Part shown: positions 51,592 through 60,714 of the stretch, in pieces
Layout: each line of letters begins with the position of its first letter
Position numbering within the stretch: the stretch's first letter is position 1
Origin: Microlunatus soli
GTDB lineage: Bacteria; Actinomycetota; Actinomycetes; Propionibacteriales; Propionibacteriaceae
Direction of reading: 5' to 3'
Length of the DNA stretch: 64,000 nt
Assembly: GCF_900105385.1 (NCBI RefSeq)
Contig: NZ_LT629772.1
Span: forward strand, 1,860,001 to 1,924,000
The notes under the pieces: model-generated
What the model saw: only the letters and a program-made list of their open reading frames with translations
Databases searched by the model: none
What the model was told of the DNA's origin: nothing
Translations under genes and position numbers: made by a program

Positions 51592-53810
51592 CGCGTCCGC
51601 CGCCGGAGCCGGGAGATCTGCTGGGTGTCGATCTGGCCTGCCGCGGTGGCCTGGACGCCGTCGCCGAGCTTGTCCACCACCGGTGCGGTGGCATAGATGC
51701 CGGGCTGACGGTCGACTCCTTGCGCTCGGAACGCGAGGTTCACCGCGTCACCCCACATGTCGTACACGACACTGCTGCGACTGACCAGGCCGCTGGTCAC
51801 CGTACCGCTGTCGATCCCAGCCCGTAGGCCGATCGAGGCGCCGTAGCTGGCGTTGAAGCGGGCGATCACGTCCTGCAGATCGAGGGCGAACTCGACCACC
51901 CGGCGGGCATTGTCGATCCGCGGCACGGTCAGCCCGCAGCTGGCCAGGTAGCCGGTCCGGGTGTTGCGGACCCGCTCGATGCCGTGCCGTTCGGCGACCT
52001 CGTCGAAGGATCGCCAGATCTCGTTGATCATCGCCAGCGCCTCACTCGAACCACGATCCCGCGCCAGGTCGTCGGTACCGATCACATCGGCGTAGATCAC
52101 CGCGACGTCCTGATGATCTTGGGAGATCGTTTCCTCGCCATGTTTGTAGCGCTCGACGACCGGCGCCGGCATCATGGTCAGCAGCAGCCGGTCCTGCTCC
52201 TCCCGCTGTTCCTCGATCAGATCCTGCTTGACCTTGAGACTGCGACTCATGTCGTTGAACGCGTCGCCGAGCTCGCCGAACTCGTCGTTGCCCCGGGTCG
52301 CGATCTGATGGCCGAGGTCGCCCGCGCTGACCTGTTGCACGGCACTCTGCAGGCGACGGACCGGACGGATGAAGGTCTGGGCCAGGACCAGGGACAGCAG
52401 GCAGACCAACAAGATGATGCCGGCGATCGAGAGCAACAGGTTGCGGGTGAAATGTTCGACCGGCGCGAACGCTTCCTGGGTGGTGAACTGGGCGACGATG
52501 GCCCAATGGGCGCCGCCCATGTCGACCGATTCGTAGGCGGCCAACACCCGGCGCCCGGCATAGTCGGTCGTCTCGATGGTGCCCTTCTGCCCGGCCAACG
52601 CTCGGTTGACGGCGGGATTGTCGACCGGCTGCAGCAGGATGCTGCCCTTCAACTGGACGGCGCGGCGAGCGGTCGCCGGCGCCGTACCTGCTGCCACCAC
52701 CCGGCGCTGATACTCCTCGGGGTCCTCGACCAGCAGCCGGGACACCGATCGCATCAGGTGATCGGGCCCGACCATGTAGGCCTCCCCGGTCTCCCCCATC
52801 CCGCCGCCACGCCAGTTCCCAGCTGCGGTCATCGCGTCGTTGATCCGCTCGATCGGGATCTGGATGGCGAGCACGCCGAGGGTCTTGCCGCCCCGGGCGA
52901 TCGGCGAGGCGATCCAGGCGGTCGGTACGTCCAGCGACGGCTGATAGTGCGAGAAATCCTCGCTGAAGGCCTGATCGGTCGCGTTCGACGCCATCGCCCG
53001 TCGGTAGACCGAGGTCAGCCCGCCGTTGGCGTACGGCCCGTTGATCACGTTGGTGCCCAGATCGGTACCCGCGTAGGCGCTGTAGACGACATCACCGGAC
53101 GGGTCGAGCAGCATCAGGTCCTCATAGCCGAACTCGTCGACCAGCTGCCGGAAGTAGGCGTGGTAGCGATTGCGGGTCTCGGTCCAATCGCTGCCGTCCC
53201 CGGGGTCTCCGGCCGCGATCGCCTTGTCGTAGTCCAGTTTGTACGGGGCGGTGTACGCGGCTTGCAGGTGCAGCTGAGCATTCGACGTCGGGACGAACTG
53301 GTCGACATCGTGAGTCTGGCCGGTGCGCTTGTCCAAGGTCGGCACGAAGGTGTCGCTGTAGAACTGCCGGACGGCGTCGCGGTCCGCGGCCGACACCGCG
53401 GACTTGTCGAGATCGTCGAAGTCGGCGGTGAATCGCTGCGTTGCCTGCAGCGTGCTGTCGTTGCGGCTGTCGACGACGACCCGTTGCCGGATGTTGCCGA
53501 GACGTTCGCTGAGCAACCTGGCTCGAGCGTCCCGGACGCTGGTGACGTGATCCAGCGCGGCGTCGCGCAACGAATCCCGCCCGTTGACGTAGCCGACCGC
53601 GCCGACGACCACGGCGGCCAGGATGCTGACCCCGAGCAGCATGATCAGCAGCTTGGACTGGATCCCGATGCCCGGTCGGCCGATCCGCCACCGGTGCCGT
53701 CTGCGGGCAACCGGCACCGTACCGCCAGAGGCTGATCCAGGGTTGATCGTGTCGTCGGTCGGGATCTCGGTTTGCGACGGACTCGACTCGGTAGCAACGG
53801 GTGGGGACAT
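51588..53810 (-). CDS. Cache-HAMP class III nucleotidyl cyclase-like protein, degenerate
   Basis: 740 residues. A membrane helix near 55-75 is followed by a large extracellular double-Cache-type sensor (YEDLMLLDPSGDVVYSAYAG, AWIASPIARGGKTLGVLAIQI), a second membrane helix, HAMP (RPVRRLQSAVQQVSAGDLGHQ) and a C-terminal cyclase homology domain (~565-720). The first metal Asp (D575 in IYADVIG), Asp684, Asn691 and Arg695 are kept (YDMWGDAVNLAFRA). The KTIGD element reads RNTRT: specificity Lys is Arg615 and the second metal Asp is Thr619. Catalysis is therefore doubtful. Coupled to the channel gene. The start was set at ATG 53810. Confidence 0.85.
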   Translation of the reverse strand: MSPPVATESSPSQTEIPTDDTINPGSASGGTVPVARRRHRWRIGRPGIGIQSKLLIMLLGVSILAAVVVGAVGYVNGRDSLRDAALDHVTSVRDARARLLSERLGNIRQRVVVDSRNDSTLQATQRFTADFDDLDKSAVSAADRDAVRQFYSDTFVPTLDKRTGQTHDVDQFVPTSNAQLHLQAAYTAPYKLDYDKAIAAGDPGDGSDWTETRNRYHAYFRQLVDEFGYEDLMLLDPSGDVVYSAYAGTDLGTNVINGPYANGGLTSVYRRAMASNATDQAFSEDFSHYQPSLDVPTAWIASPIARGGKTLGVLAIQIPIERINDAMTAAGNWRGGGMGETGEAYMVGPDHLMRSVSRLLVEDPEEYQRRVVAAGTAPATARRAVQLKGSILLQPVDNPAVNRALAGQKGTIETTDYAGRRVLAAYESVDMGGAHWAIVAQFTTQEAFAPVEHFTRNLLLSIAGIILLVCLLSLVLAQTFIRPVRRLQSAVQQVSAGDLGHQIATRGNDEFGELGDAFNDMSRSLKVKQDLIEEQREEQDRLLLTMMPAPVVERYKHGEETISQDHQDVAVIYADVIGTDDLARDRGSSEALAMINEIWRSFDEVAERHGIERVRNTRTGYLASCGLTVPRIDNARRVVEFALDLQDVIARFNASYGASIGLRAGIDSGTVTSGLVSRSSVVYDMWGDAVNLAFRAQGVDRQPGIYATAPVVDKLGDGVQATAAGQIDTQQISRLRRRTR

Positions 53811-54121
53811 CTGCAGGCCTCGGTGTTCGAAACCGGGAGCCTGGTCCGGCGACGTCGACGGAGAGTCAGGCCATCCGGCGTGGCGGATTGGGCACAGACC
53901 TCGTTGCCACCGAGAAGGCGACTTCAGGGGCCGCCTCAGCGAGTTTGTTTCTGCGACGGTCTCCGACTCAACCGTCACCTTTCACCTGCGATCGTAAGCC
54001 AGTCTCCCGGGGAGCGCCAGAGCTGACGTCCGGCGGGCAGCGGACTGCAGTCGTACCTGCGACGCCGGCACCGCAGCAGCCGATCCGTTCCCGAACGCCC
54101 GAGGGGCACTCGACGGTCGAC

Positions 54122-54245
54122 GGATAACGTTTTCCGGACCCCCTCTTGTCCGGCCTCGGGCGGCATGTCAAGCTTGGGGCCAGTCCGTTCCAGGAGCGGA
54201 CAGTGTGATCCACTCACGGATCGTCTTCATCCACTACGGATCGTC
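54122..54245 (+). promoter_or_regulatory. Operator-like elements upstream of the MsiK-like ATPase
   Basis: Within the 468-bp gene-free interval 53811-54278 there are three symmetric or repeated elements: the LacI/CRE-like palindrome GGATAACGTTTTCC (54122-54135), the palindrome GTCCGTTCCAGGAGCGGAC (54183-54201), and a direct repeat ATCCACTCACGGATCGTC / ATCCACTACGGATCGTC (54208-54225, 54229-54245). This suggests sugar-responsive control of the ATPase gene. The rest of the interval holds nothing recognisable. Confidence 0.5.
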
Positions 54246-54278
54246 GGGCACGTACCTGCCCGTGGAAGGAAGTGCGGC

Positions 54279-55370
<1,092 letters not shown>

Positions 55371-55397
55371 TCGGCTGAGAGAAACCAACGCTCGACC

Positions 55398-55430
55398 CAC
55401 GAGCCCCCGGCGACTCGCCGGGGGCTCGTG
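55398..55430 (+). terminator. 15-bp perfect GC-rich hairpin terminator
   Basis: CACGAGCCCCCGGCG (55398-55412), loop ACT, CGCCGGGGGCTCGTG (55416-55430), 27 bp after the ATPase stop and followed by GACTTTCC. A strong intrinsic-type terminator. Confidence 0.88.
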
Positions 55431-55566
55431 GACTTTCCAGTACCGCTCGGCGCCGCTTCCCCTGCCGCGGGTCGCGGGGCGCGGGTCCTGGGCCTGCCGT
55501 GGATCATGGGACGATAGGGACTGCGGCCCGCCATCGCGCCGCCGTACACGTTGTGAGGAAATTCCG

Positions 55567-56952
55567 TTGCCACGCTTCCTGTCAGCCACCCCCGATGCCC
55601 GGCTGATCACGCTGCCCTGGGGTACGCCGTTGGAGGGGTGGCCGCTGGACAACCTGGTAGCGCTCCCCCGCGGCATCTCCCGCCACGTCGTCCGGTTCAT
55701 CAAGGTCGGCTCGGACATCTACGCGGCCAAGGAAGTCATCGAGCACCTGGCTCGGCACGAGTACGAGTTGCTCCGCGACCTGACCAGGTTGGACACGCCG
55801 TCGGTGGAGCCGGTCGGTGTGGTCACCGAGCGGGTCGGTGCCGACGGTGAACAGCTCGACCCGGTGCTGCTCACCAAGCACCTGCAGTTCTCGCTGCCCT
55901 ACCGTTCGCTGTTCACCCGCGGCGTCCGGCAGGACACCGTCAACCGGTTGATCGATGCGATGGTGGTGTTGCTGGCCCGCTTGCATCTGGTCGGCTTCCT
56001 GTGGGGTGACGTGTCGCTGTCCAACACGCTGTTCCGCCGCGACGCGGGGTCCTTCGCGGCCTATCTGGTGGATGCCGAGACCGGCGAGCTGCACGACGAA
56101 CTGACCGACGGCCAGCGCGAGCACGACCTGTCCATCGCCCGCACCAACCTGTTCGGCGAGTTCCTCGACCTGGAGGCCGGTGGGCTGCTGGACGAATCGC
56201 TGGATCCGCTGACCCTGGTGGAGAGCATCGAGAGCCGCTATCGCGAGCTGTGGGCCGAGCTGACCGAGGTCGAGGAGTTCGACGGCAGCGAGATGCATCG
56301 GATCGAGAGTCGGGTCCGGCGGTTGAACGCGCTCGGCTTCGACGTCGCCGAGCTGGACATCGTCACCGACTTCGCCGGATCGACGGTCCGGATCCAGCCC
56401 AAGGTGGTCGACGCCGGCCACCACACCCGCCGGCTGCTCCGGCTGACCGGACTGGATGTGGAGGAGAACCAGGCCCGCCGGCTGCTCAACGATCTCGACT
56501 ACTTCCGGGCCCAGACCGACCAGCAGGGGGCCGACGAGGCGATCGTCGCCCACCAGTGGCTGCAACAGCGGTTCGAGCCGGTGATGGAGGCGATCCCGAG
56601 CGAGTTGCGCGGCAAGCTGGAGCCGGCCCAGCTGTATCACGAGGTGCTGGAACATCGGTGGTTCGCCTCGGAGAACGCCGGCCACGAGATCGGCATGGTG
56701 GACGCCACCAACAGCTACGTACGGACCGTGCTGAAACATCTGCCGGACGAACAGGTCGAGGTCCCCGGCAGCGGCGAGATCGGCCAGCTGCAGAATCCGT
56801 ACGACCCGTCGCAGGGGTATCTGGACGAGACCGAGGAGGACAAGCCGTACGACCCGTGGGAGGACGACGTCGACGAGTCCGCCGACGAACCGCCGGCGCC
56901 GAGTTTCCTGGACATCGAGGCGCTGCGACGCAAGGCAGGCAAGAAGTCCTGA
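55567..56952 (+). CDS. DUF4032 domain protein (kinase-like fold)
   Basis: 461 residues. A kinase-like catalytic region LHLVGFLWGDVSLSNTLFRR and metal Asp in AAYLVDAETGEL are visible in the N-terminal half, followed by the long DUF4032 domain (RRLLRLTGLDVEENQARRLL, LYHEVLEHRWFASENAG, YVRTVLKHLPDE). The acidic C terminus (DETEEDKPYDPWEDDVDESAD) precedes a basic end. The TTG start at 55567 is preceded by GAGGAAA at a suitable distance. The family's biochemical function is not known. It overlaps the pirin gene by one base. Confidence 0.85.
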   Translation: MPRFLSATPDARLITLPWGTPLEGWPLDNLVALPRGISRHVVRFIKVGSDIYAAKEVIEHLARHEYELLRDLTRLDTPSVEPVGVVTERVGADGEQLDPVLLTKHLQFSLPYRSLFTRGVRQDTVNRLIDAMVVLLARLHLVGFLWGDVSLSNTLFRRDAGSFAAYLVDAETGELHDELTDGQREHDLSIARTNLFGEFLDLEAGGLLDESLDPLTLVESIESRYRELWAELTEVEEFDGSEMHRIESRVRRLNALGFDVAELDIVTDFAGSTVRIQPKVVDAGHHTRRLLRLTGLDVEENQARRLLNDLDYFRAQTDQQGADEAIVAHQWLQQRFEPVMEAIPSELRGKLEPAQLYHEVLEHRWFASENAGHEIGMVDATNSYVRTVLKHLPDEQVEVPGSGEIGQLQNPYDPSQGYLDETEEDKPYDPWEDDVDESADEPPAPSFLDIEALRRKAGKKS

Positions 56953-57887
56953 TGAAGCCACTGCTGATCGCTGAACGCGAGGTGCCGCTCGGCGGTGTCC
57001 GTGGCATCACCGTGCATCGCACCCTGCCGTCCCGCGAGCTGCCGACCATCGGGGCCTGGTGCTTCCTTGATCGTTTCGGTCCGGCGCCGGCCGACTCGAT
57101 GGTCGTGCTGCCCCATCCGCACACCGCACTGCAGACCGTCACCTGGCCGATCAGCGGCAGCATCCATCACCGGGACTCGGTCGGCTCGGACGTGATCGTG
57201 CGGCCCGGCGAGCTCAACCTGATGACCGCTGGTCACGGCGTGTCCCACTCCGAGATCAGCCTGGCCGGACCCGATCCGTTGCGTGGCCTGCAGTTCTGGG
57301 TCGCCCTGCCGGACTCGGCATTGCAGACCGCCGCGACCTTCGAGCAGCACACCGCCCTGCCGACCGTCGAGCTGGCGAACGGCACCGCGACCGTCCTGGC
57401 CGGACGGTTTGCCGGGACCGAGTCCCCCGCCAGCACCTTCACCCCGCTCGTCGGCGCCCAGCTCGCCCTCCGGCCCGGCATCAGCGGCATCGAGCTCGAC
57501 CCGAGCTTCGAACACGGTCTGATGATCATCGACGGCCGGATCCGTATCGAGGACACGGAGTTGGCGCCCGGTCCGCTGCACTACTTCGGCGTCGGCAGTT
57601 CAGCGATCGAGTTGCGCGCAGAGTCGACGGCCACCGTGATCATCATCGGCGGCCGACCGTTCGACAGCGAGTTGATCATGTGGTGGAACTTCATCGGTCG
57701 CAGCCACGAAGACATCGTCACTGCCCGGCAGCAGTGGCAAGATCACGACGGACGGTTCGGCTCGGTCGCCGGCAGCTACCGCGCGTTCCCCGGAGCCGAC
57801 GGCGCCGACCGGATCCCCGCACCACCGATGCCGTCCACCCGGTTGAAGCCGCGCCGGCGTCATCGACCGTCACCCACTGCCCAATAG
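56952..57887 (+). CDS. Pirin-family bicupin protein
   Basis: 311 residues, first cupin with LPHPHTALQTVTWPISGSIHHRDSVGS (metal His set), then GHGVSHSEIS; a second cupin half has LMIIDGRIRIED. Pirins bind iron and some oxidise flavonols or act as redox-sensing regulators. The start overlaps the DUF4032 stop, so the two are coupled. The C-terminal tail is basic and proline-rich. Confidence 0.9.
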   Translation: MKPLLIAEREVPLGGVRGITVHRTLPSRELPTIGAWCFLDRFGPAPADSMVVLPHPHTALQTVTWPISGSIHHRDSVGSDVIVRPGELNLMTAGHGVSHSEISLAGPDPLRGLQFWVALPDSALQTAATFEQHTALPTVELANGTATVLAGRFAGTESPASTFTPLVGAQLALRPGISGIELDPSFEHGLMIIDGRIRIEDTELAPGPLHYFGVGSSAIELRAESTATVIIIGGRPFDSELIMWWNFIGRSHEDIVTARQQWQDHDGRFGSVAGSYRAFPGADGADRIPAPPMPSTRLKPRRRHRPSPTAQ

Positions 57888-57897
57888 AGGAGACACC

Positions 57898-58185
57898 ATG
57901 CCCGTCACCGTCGTCGACGCCGCGGATCAGCACCGCTATGAAGCCCATGGAGATGAAGATCAACTTCTCGGCTTCGTCGACTATCGCCGGGACGGCGAGG
58001 TGATCACCTTCACCCATACCGAGGTGCTGCCGGCGGCGGAGGGCAACGGCATCGGCAGCACGCTGGCCCGTACGGTGCTCGACCGGGCCCGGGCCGACGG
58101 GCTGGGCGTGGTGCCACAGTGCCCCTTCATCAAGCGCTGGATCGATCGCCATCCCGACTATGCCGATCTCGTCGTCGACGGCTGA
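57898..58185 (+). CDS. GNAT-family small acetyltransferase-like protein (YjdJ type)
   Basis: 95 residues, the short GNAT form: LLGFVDYRRDGEVITFTHTEVL, acetyl-CoA loop EGNGIGSTLARTVLDRARADGL and VVPQCPFIKRWIDRHPDYADLV. It sits 10 bp after the pirin gene with GAGGAGAC as its ribosome-binding site. Homologues are proposed to act on small molecules or proteins, without firm assignments. Confidence 0.88.
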   Translation: MPVTVVDAADQHRYEAHGDEDQLLGFVDYRRDGEVITFTHTEVLPAAEGNGIGSTLARTVLDRARADGLGVVPQCPFIKRWIDRHPDYADLVVDG

Positions 58186-58246
58186 ATCCGCCGTCGCCGC
58201 ACCGCGCCTGACCACCCGCATCTCAACCGAGCAAGGGAATCTCCCC

Positions 58247-59047
58247 ATGAGTGATGCCGCAACCACCTCCGACCGCCCGATGCGGATCGGCGTCCAGATC
58301 CAGCCCCAGCACGTCGACTACGCCGCCATCCGACGGACCGTCGACGCCGTCGAGGAACTCGGGGTCGACGTGATCTTCAACTGGGACCACTTCTTTCCGC
58401 TGACCGGCGACCCCGACGGCAAACACTTCGAATGTTGGACGATGTTGGCGGCCTGGGCCGAACAGTCCAGCCGCGCCGAGATCGGTGCCCTGGTCACCTG
58501 CAACACCTACCGCAACCCCGATCTGCTGGCCGACATGGCCCGGACCGTCGATCACATCAGTGCCGGCCGGCTGATCCTCAGCATCGGCGCCGGCTGGTTC
58601 GACCGGGACTACCGCGAGTACGGCTACGAGTTCGGCACCGCCGGCAGCAGGATCGATGCGCTGGCCGAGGCGATGACGAGGATCAAGGCCCGCTGGGCCA
58701 AGCTCAATCCGCAGCCGACCCGGAAGATCCCGGTCTTGATCGGCGGCGGCGGCGAACGCAAGACCCTCAAGATCGTCGCCGAGCACGCCGACATCTGGCA
58801 CGGTTTCGGCGACGCCGAAACCCTGCAGCACAAGAATTCCGTCCTCGACGACTGGTGTGCCAAGGTCGGCCGCGACCCGGCCGAGATCGAACGCGCCGCC
58901 GGCGCCGGTGGCAACCCCGACACCACCGGCGACGCCCTCTACGCCACCGGCACCAGACTGCTGACCATCGACTGCGACGGCGCCACCAACTACGACCTAG
59001 GCCCCCTCAAAGACTGGCTGGCCTTCCGCGACGACAAGAACAAGTAG
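58247..59047 (+). CDS. LLM-class F420-dependent oxidoreductase
   Basis: 266 residues, luciferase-like TIM barrel: MRIGVQIQPQHVDYAAIRRT, FNWDHFFPL, NPDLLADMARTVDHISAGRLILSIGAGWFDRDYREYGYEF, PVLIGGGGERKTLKIVAEHAD. This pattern is the F420-using (MSMEG-type) group. The start at 58247 follows an AAGGGA site. Last gene of the DUF4032-pirin-GNAT-LLM run. Substrate unknown. Confidence 0.9.
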   Translation: MSDAATTSDRPMRIGVQIQPQHVDYAAIRRTVDAVEELGVDVIFNWDHFFPLTGDPDGKHFECWTMLAAWAEQSSRAEIGALVTCNTYRNPDLLADMARTVDHISAGRLILSIGAGWFDRDYREYGYEFGTAGSRIDALAEAMTRIKARWAKLNPQPTRKIPVLIGGGGERKTLKIVAEHADIWHGFGDAETLQHKNSVLDDWCAKVGRDPAEIERAAGAGGNPDTTGDALYATGTRLLTIDCDGATNYDLGPLKDWLAFRDDKNK

Positions 59048-59080
59048 CCCCACCCGCCTCACACGCCACAACACAGGCGC

Positions 59081-59139
59081 GATATATCAAGGTTAAGCAC
59101 GTTCCCGTACTACGGGAACGTGCCTAGCCTCGATATATC
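59081..59139. repeat. Nested palindrome with 13-bp arms and GATATATC borders
   Basis: GCACGTTCCCGTA (59097-59109) and TACGGGAACGTGC (59111-59123) are perfect arms with one base between them, extended by AGGTTAA/CTAGCCT. GATATATC occurs at both outer edges (59081-59088, 59132-59139). It lies between the convergent LLM and gamma-glutamyltransferase genes and can act as a bidirectional terminator. Confidence 0.75.
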
Positions 59140-59148
59140 ATCCCGGCG

Positions 59149-60714
59149 TCAGCCGGGCAGACCGTCGGCGCGCGGGTCGGTCCCGGTGAGTCGGCCGGAC
59201 GGGGTGTCCCAGATCGCGTGGCAGTGGCCCATCCGGTTGTCGGCGGGGTCGATCAGGGTCGTCGGCGCTGCTGCTTGCAGTGCCTGTTCCACCGGCGTCG
59301 GCAGTCGCCGGTCGGCGAGCACGGTCGTCGGCGTTTCGCGTCCGGAACGCTGCACCACCCAGCGTGGGCCGGCGACGGAGTCCTGTGGTGACTCGCCGCG
59401 CAGGATGCGGATCAGCACCTGGGCCAGGATGAACGGCTGACTGTGGCCACCCATCGTCGCCAACGCTCCGACAGTCACGCCGCTCTGCCCGTCGGGCCGA
59501 CGCCGGATCAGGCAGGGCATCAGGGTATGTGGCGGACGCCGACCGCCGACCAGGAAGCCCGGATGCCGTGGGTCCAGACTGAACCCGCTGCCCCGGTTAT
59601 GGGCCAGGATTCCGGTCGAAGGCTCCAGGACGCGGGATCCGAAGGTGCCCGCGACGCTCTGCACCGAGCTGACCCAGCAACCGGAGCTGTCGACGGCGAC
59701 GATCCCGATGGTGTCCCCGCCCAGTCCCGGACGAGGAGCCGGTACGGCGGTCGCCGCCTGTCCGGCGCGGGGGCGGCTCAGCAGGTCGGTGACGTCGGAC
59801 GTCATCACGTCGGCGTCGGCGAGGTGGTCGTCACGCAGCCGGCCCGCCTCGGCGACCACCTCCAGCGCGGCAGCGACCTGGTCGGCGGCCGCCGGATCGT
59901 CCAGTCCGAGATCGGCGAGCTGCTCCAGGATCCGCAGCAGGGTGAATCCCTGGGAGTTGGGTGGTGCGGTCAGCACCTCGAGGCCGGCGTAGCTGGTCGC
60001 CAGTGGTGGGACGAGTTCGGTCCGATGGGCCGCCAGATCCGCCTCGGTGATGGTGCTGCCCGCAGCGCCGAGACCGGCGGCGAAGCGTTGTCCGAGCTCC
60101 CCACCGTAGAGCGCATCCGCCCCGTCCGCAGCGATCTGTTGCAGCGACTCGGCCAGTCGCGGCAGCCGAAGTTGCTCGCCGGCGATCGGCGCCGAACCGT
60201 CAGCGCGGAGGAAGGACGCGGCACAACCCGGGTCGCGCCGCAGGTCATCGGCATGATTGGCCAGATCGCGACCCAACGCCGCCGCGATCGTGAATCCGGT
60301 GGCTGCCGCATCGCCGGCCGGCCCGAGCAGTTCGCCGAACGGCAGCACTCCCCAACCGCGATGCATCTCGGCCCAGGCCGACACCAGCCCGGGCACCGAG
60401 ATCGAATGCGGTCCGGTGCCCGGGACCGAGTCGAAGCCTCGTTCGGTCAGGTACTGTGCCGACAGCCCGGCGGGTGCCCGACCGGTGCCGTTCACCGCGA
60501 CCGGATCGGCGTCCGGCGGACCGATCAGCGTCCAGGTGTCACCGCCGAGCGTGACATTCTGCGGATAGACGACGCACAACATCGCGCTGGCCGCGATCAC
60601 CGCATCCACGGCCGACCCGCCACGATCCAGGACGGCTCGACCGACCGCGGTCGCGCGGGCGTCCGGAGTAGCGATCGAGCCCGGCTGCGGCGGCTTCGGC
60701 GCCAGGCCCGTCAC
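59149..60714 (-). CDS. Gamma-glutamyltransferase-family N-terminal nucleophile hydrolase
   Basis: 521 residues. The autoprocessing/nucleophile Thr is in GGDTIGIVAVDSSGCWVSSVQS, with FGSRVLEPSTGILAHNRGSGF after it, matching the small-subunit start of gamma-glutamyltransferases. N-terminal ARATAVGRAVLDRGGSAVDAVIAAS is the large-subunit signature. No signal peptide, so probably cytoplasmic. Coupled by overlap to the peptide-binding lipoprotein gene, suggesting it acts on imported gamma-glutamyl peptides, perhaps from cell wall. Confidence 0.9.
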   Translation of the reverse strand: MTGLAPKPPQPGSIATPDARATAVGRAVLDRGGSAVDAVIAASAMLCVVYPQNVTLGGDTWTLIGPPDADPVAVNGTGRAPAGLSAQYLTERGFDSVPGTGPHSISVPGLVSAWAEMHRGWGVLPFGELLGPAGDAAATGFTIAAALGRDLANHADDLRRDPGCAASFLRADGSAPIAGEQLRLPRLAESLQQIAADGADALYGGELGQRFAAGLGAAGSTITEADLAAHRTELVPPLATSYAGLEVLTAPPNSQGFTLLRILEQLADLGLDDPAAADQVAAALEVVAEAGRLRDDHLADADVMTSDVTDLLSRPRAGQAATAVPAPRPGLGGDTIGIVAVDSSGCWVSSVQSVAGTFGSRVLEPSTGILAHNRGSGFSLDPRHPGFLVGGRRPPHTLMPCLIRRRPDGQSGVTVGALATMGGHSQPFILAQVLIRILRGESPQDSVAGPRWVVQRSGRETPTTVLADRRLPTPVEQALQAAAPTTLIDPADNRMGHCHAIWDTPSGRLTGTDPRADGLPG

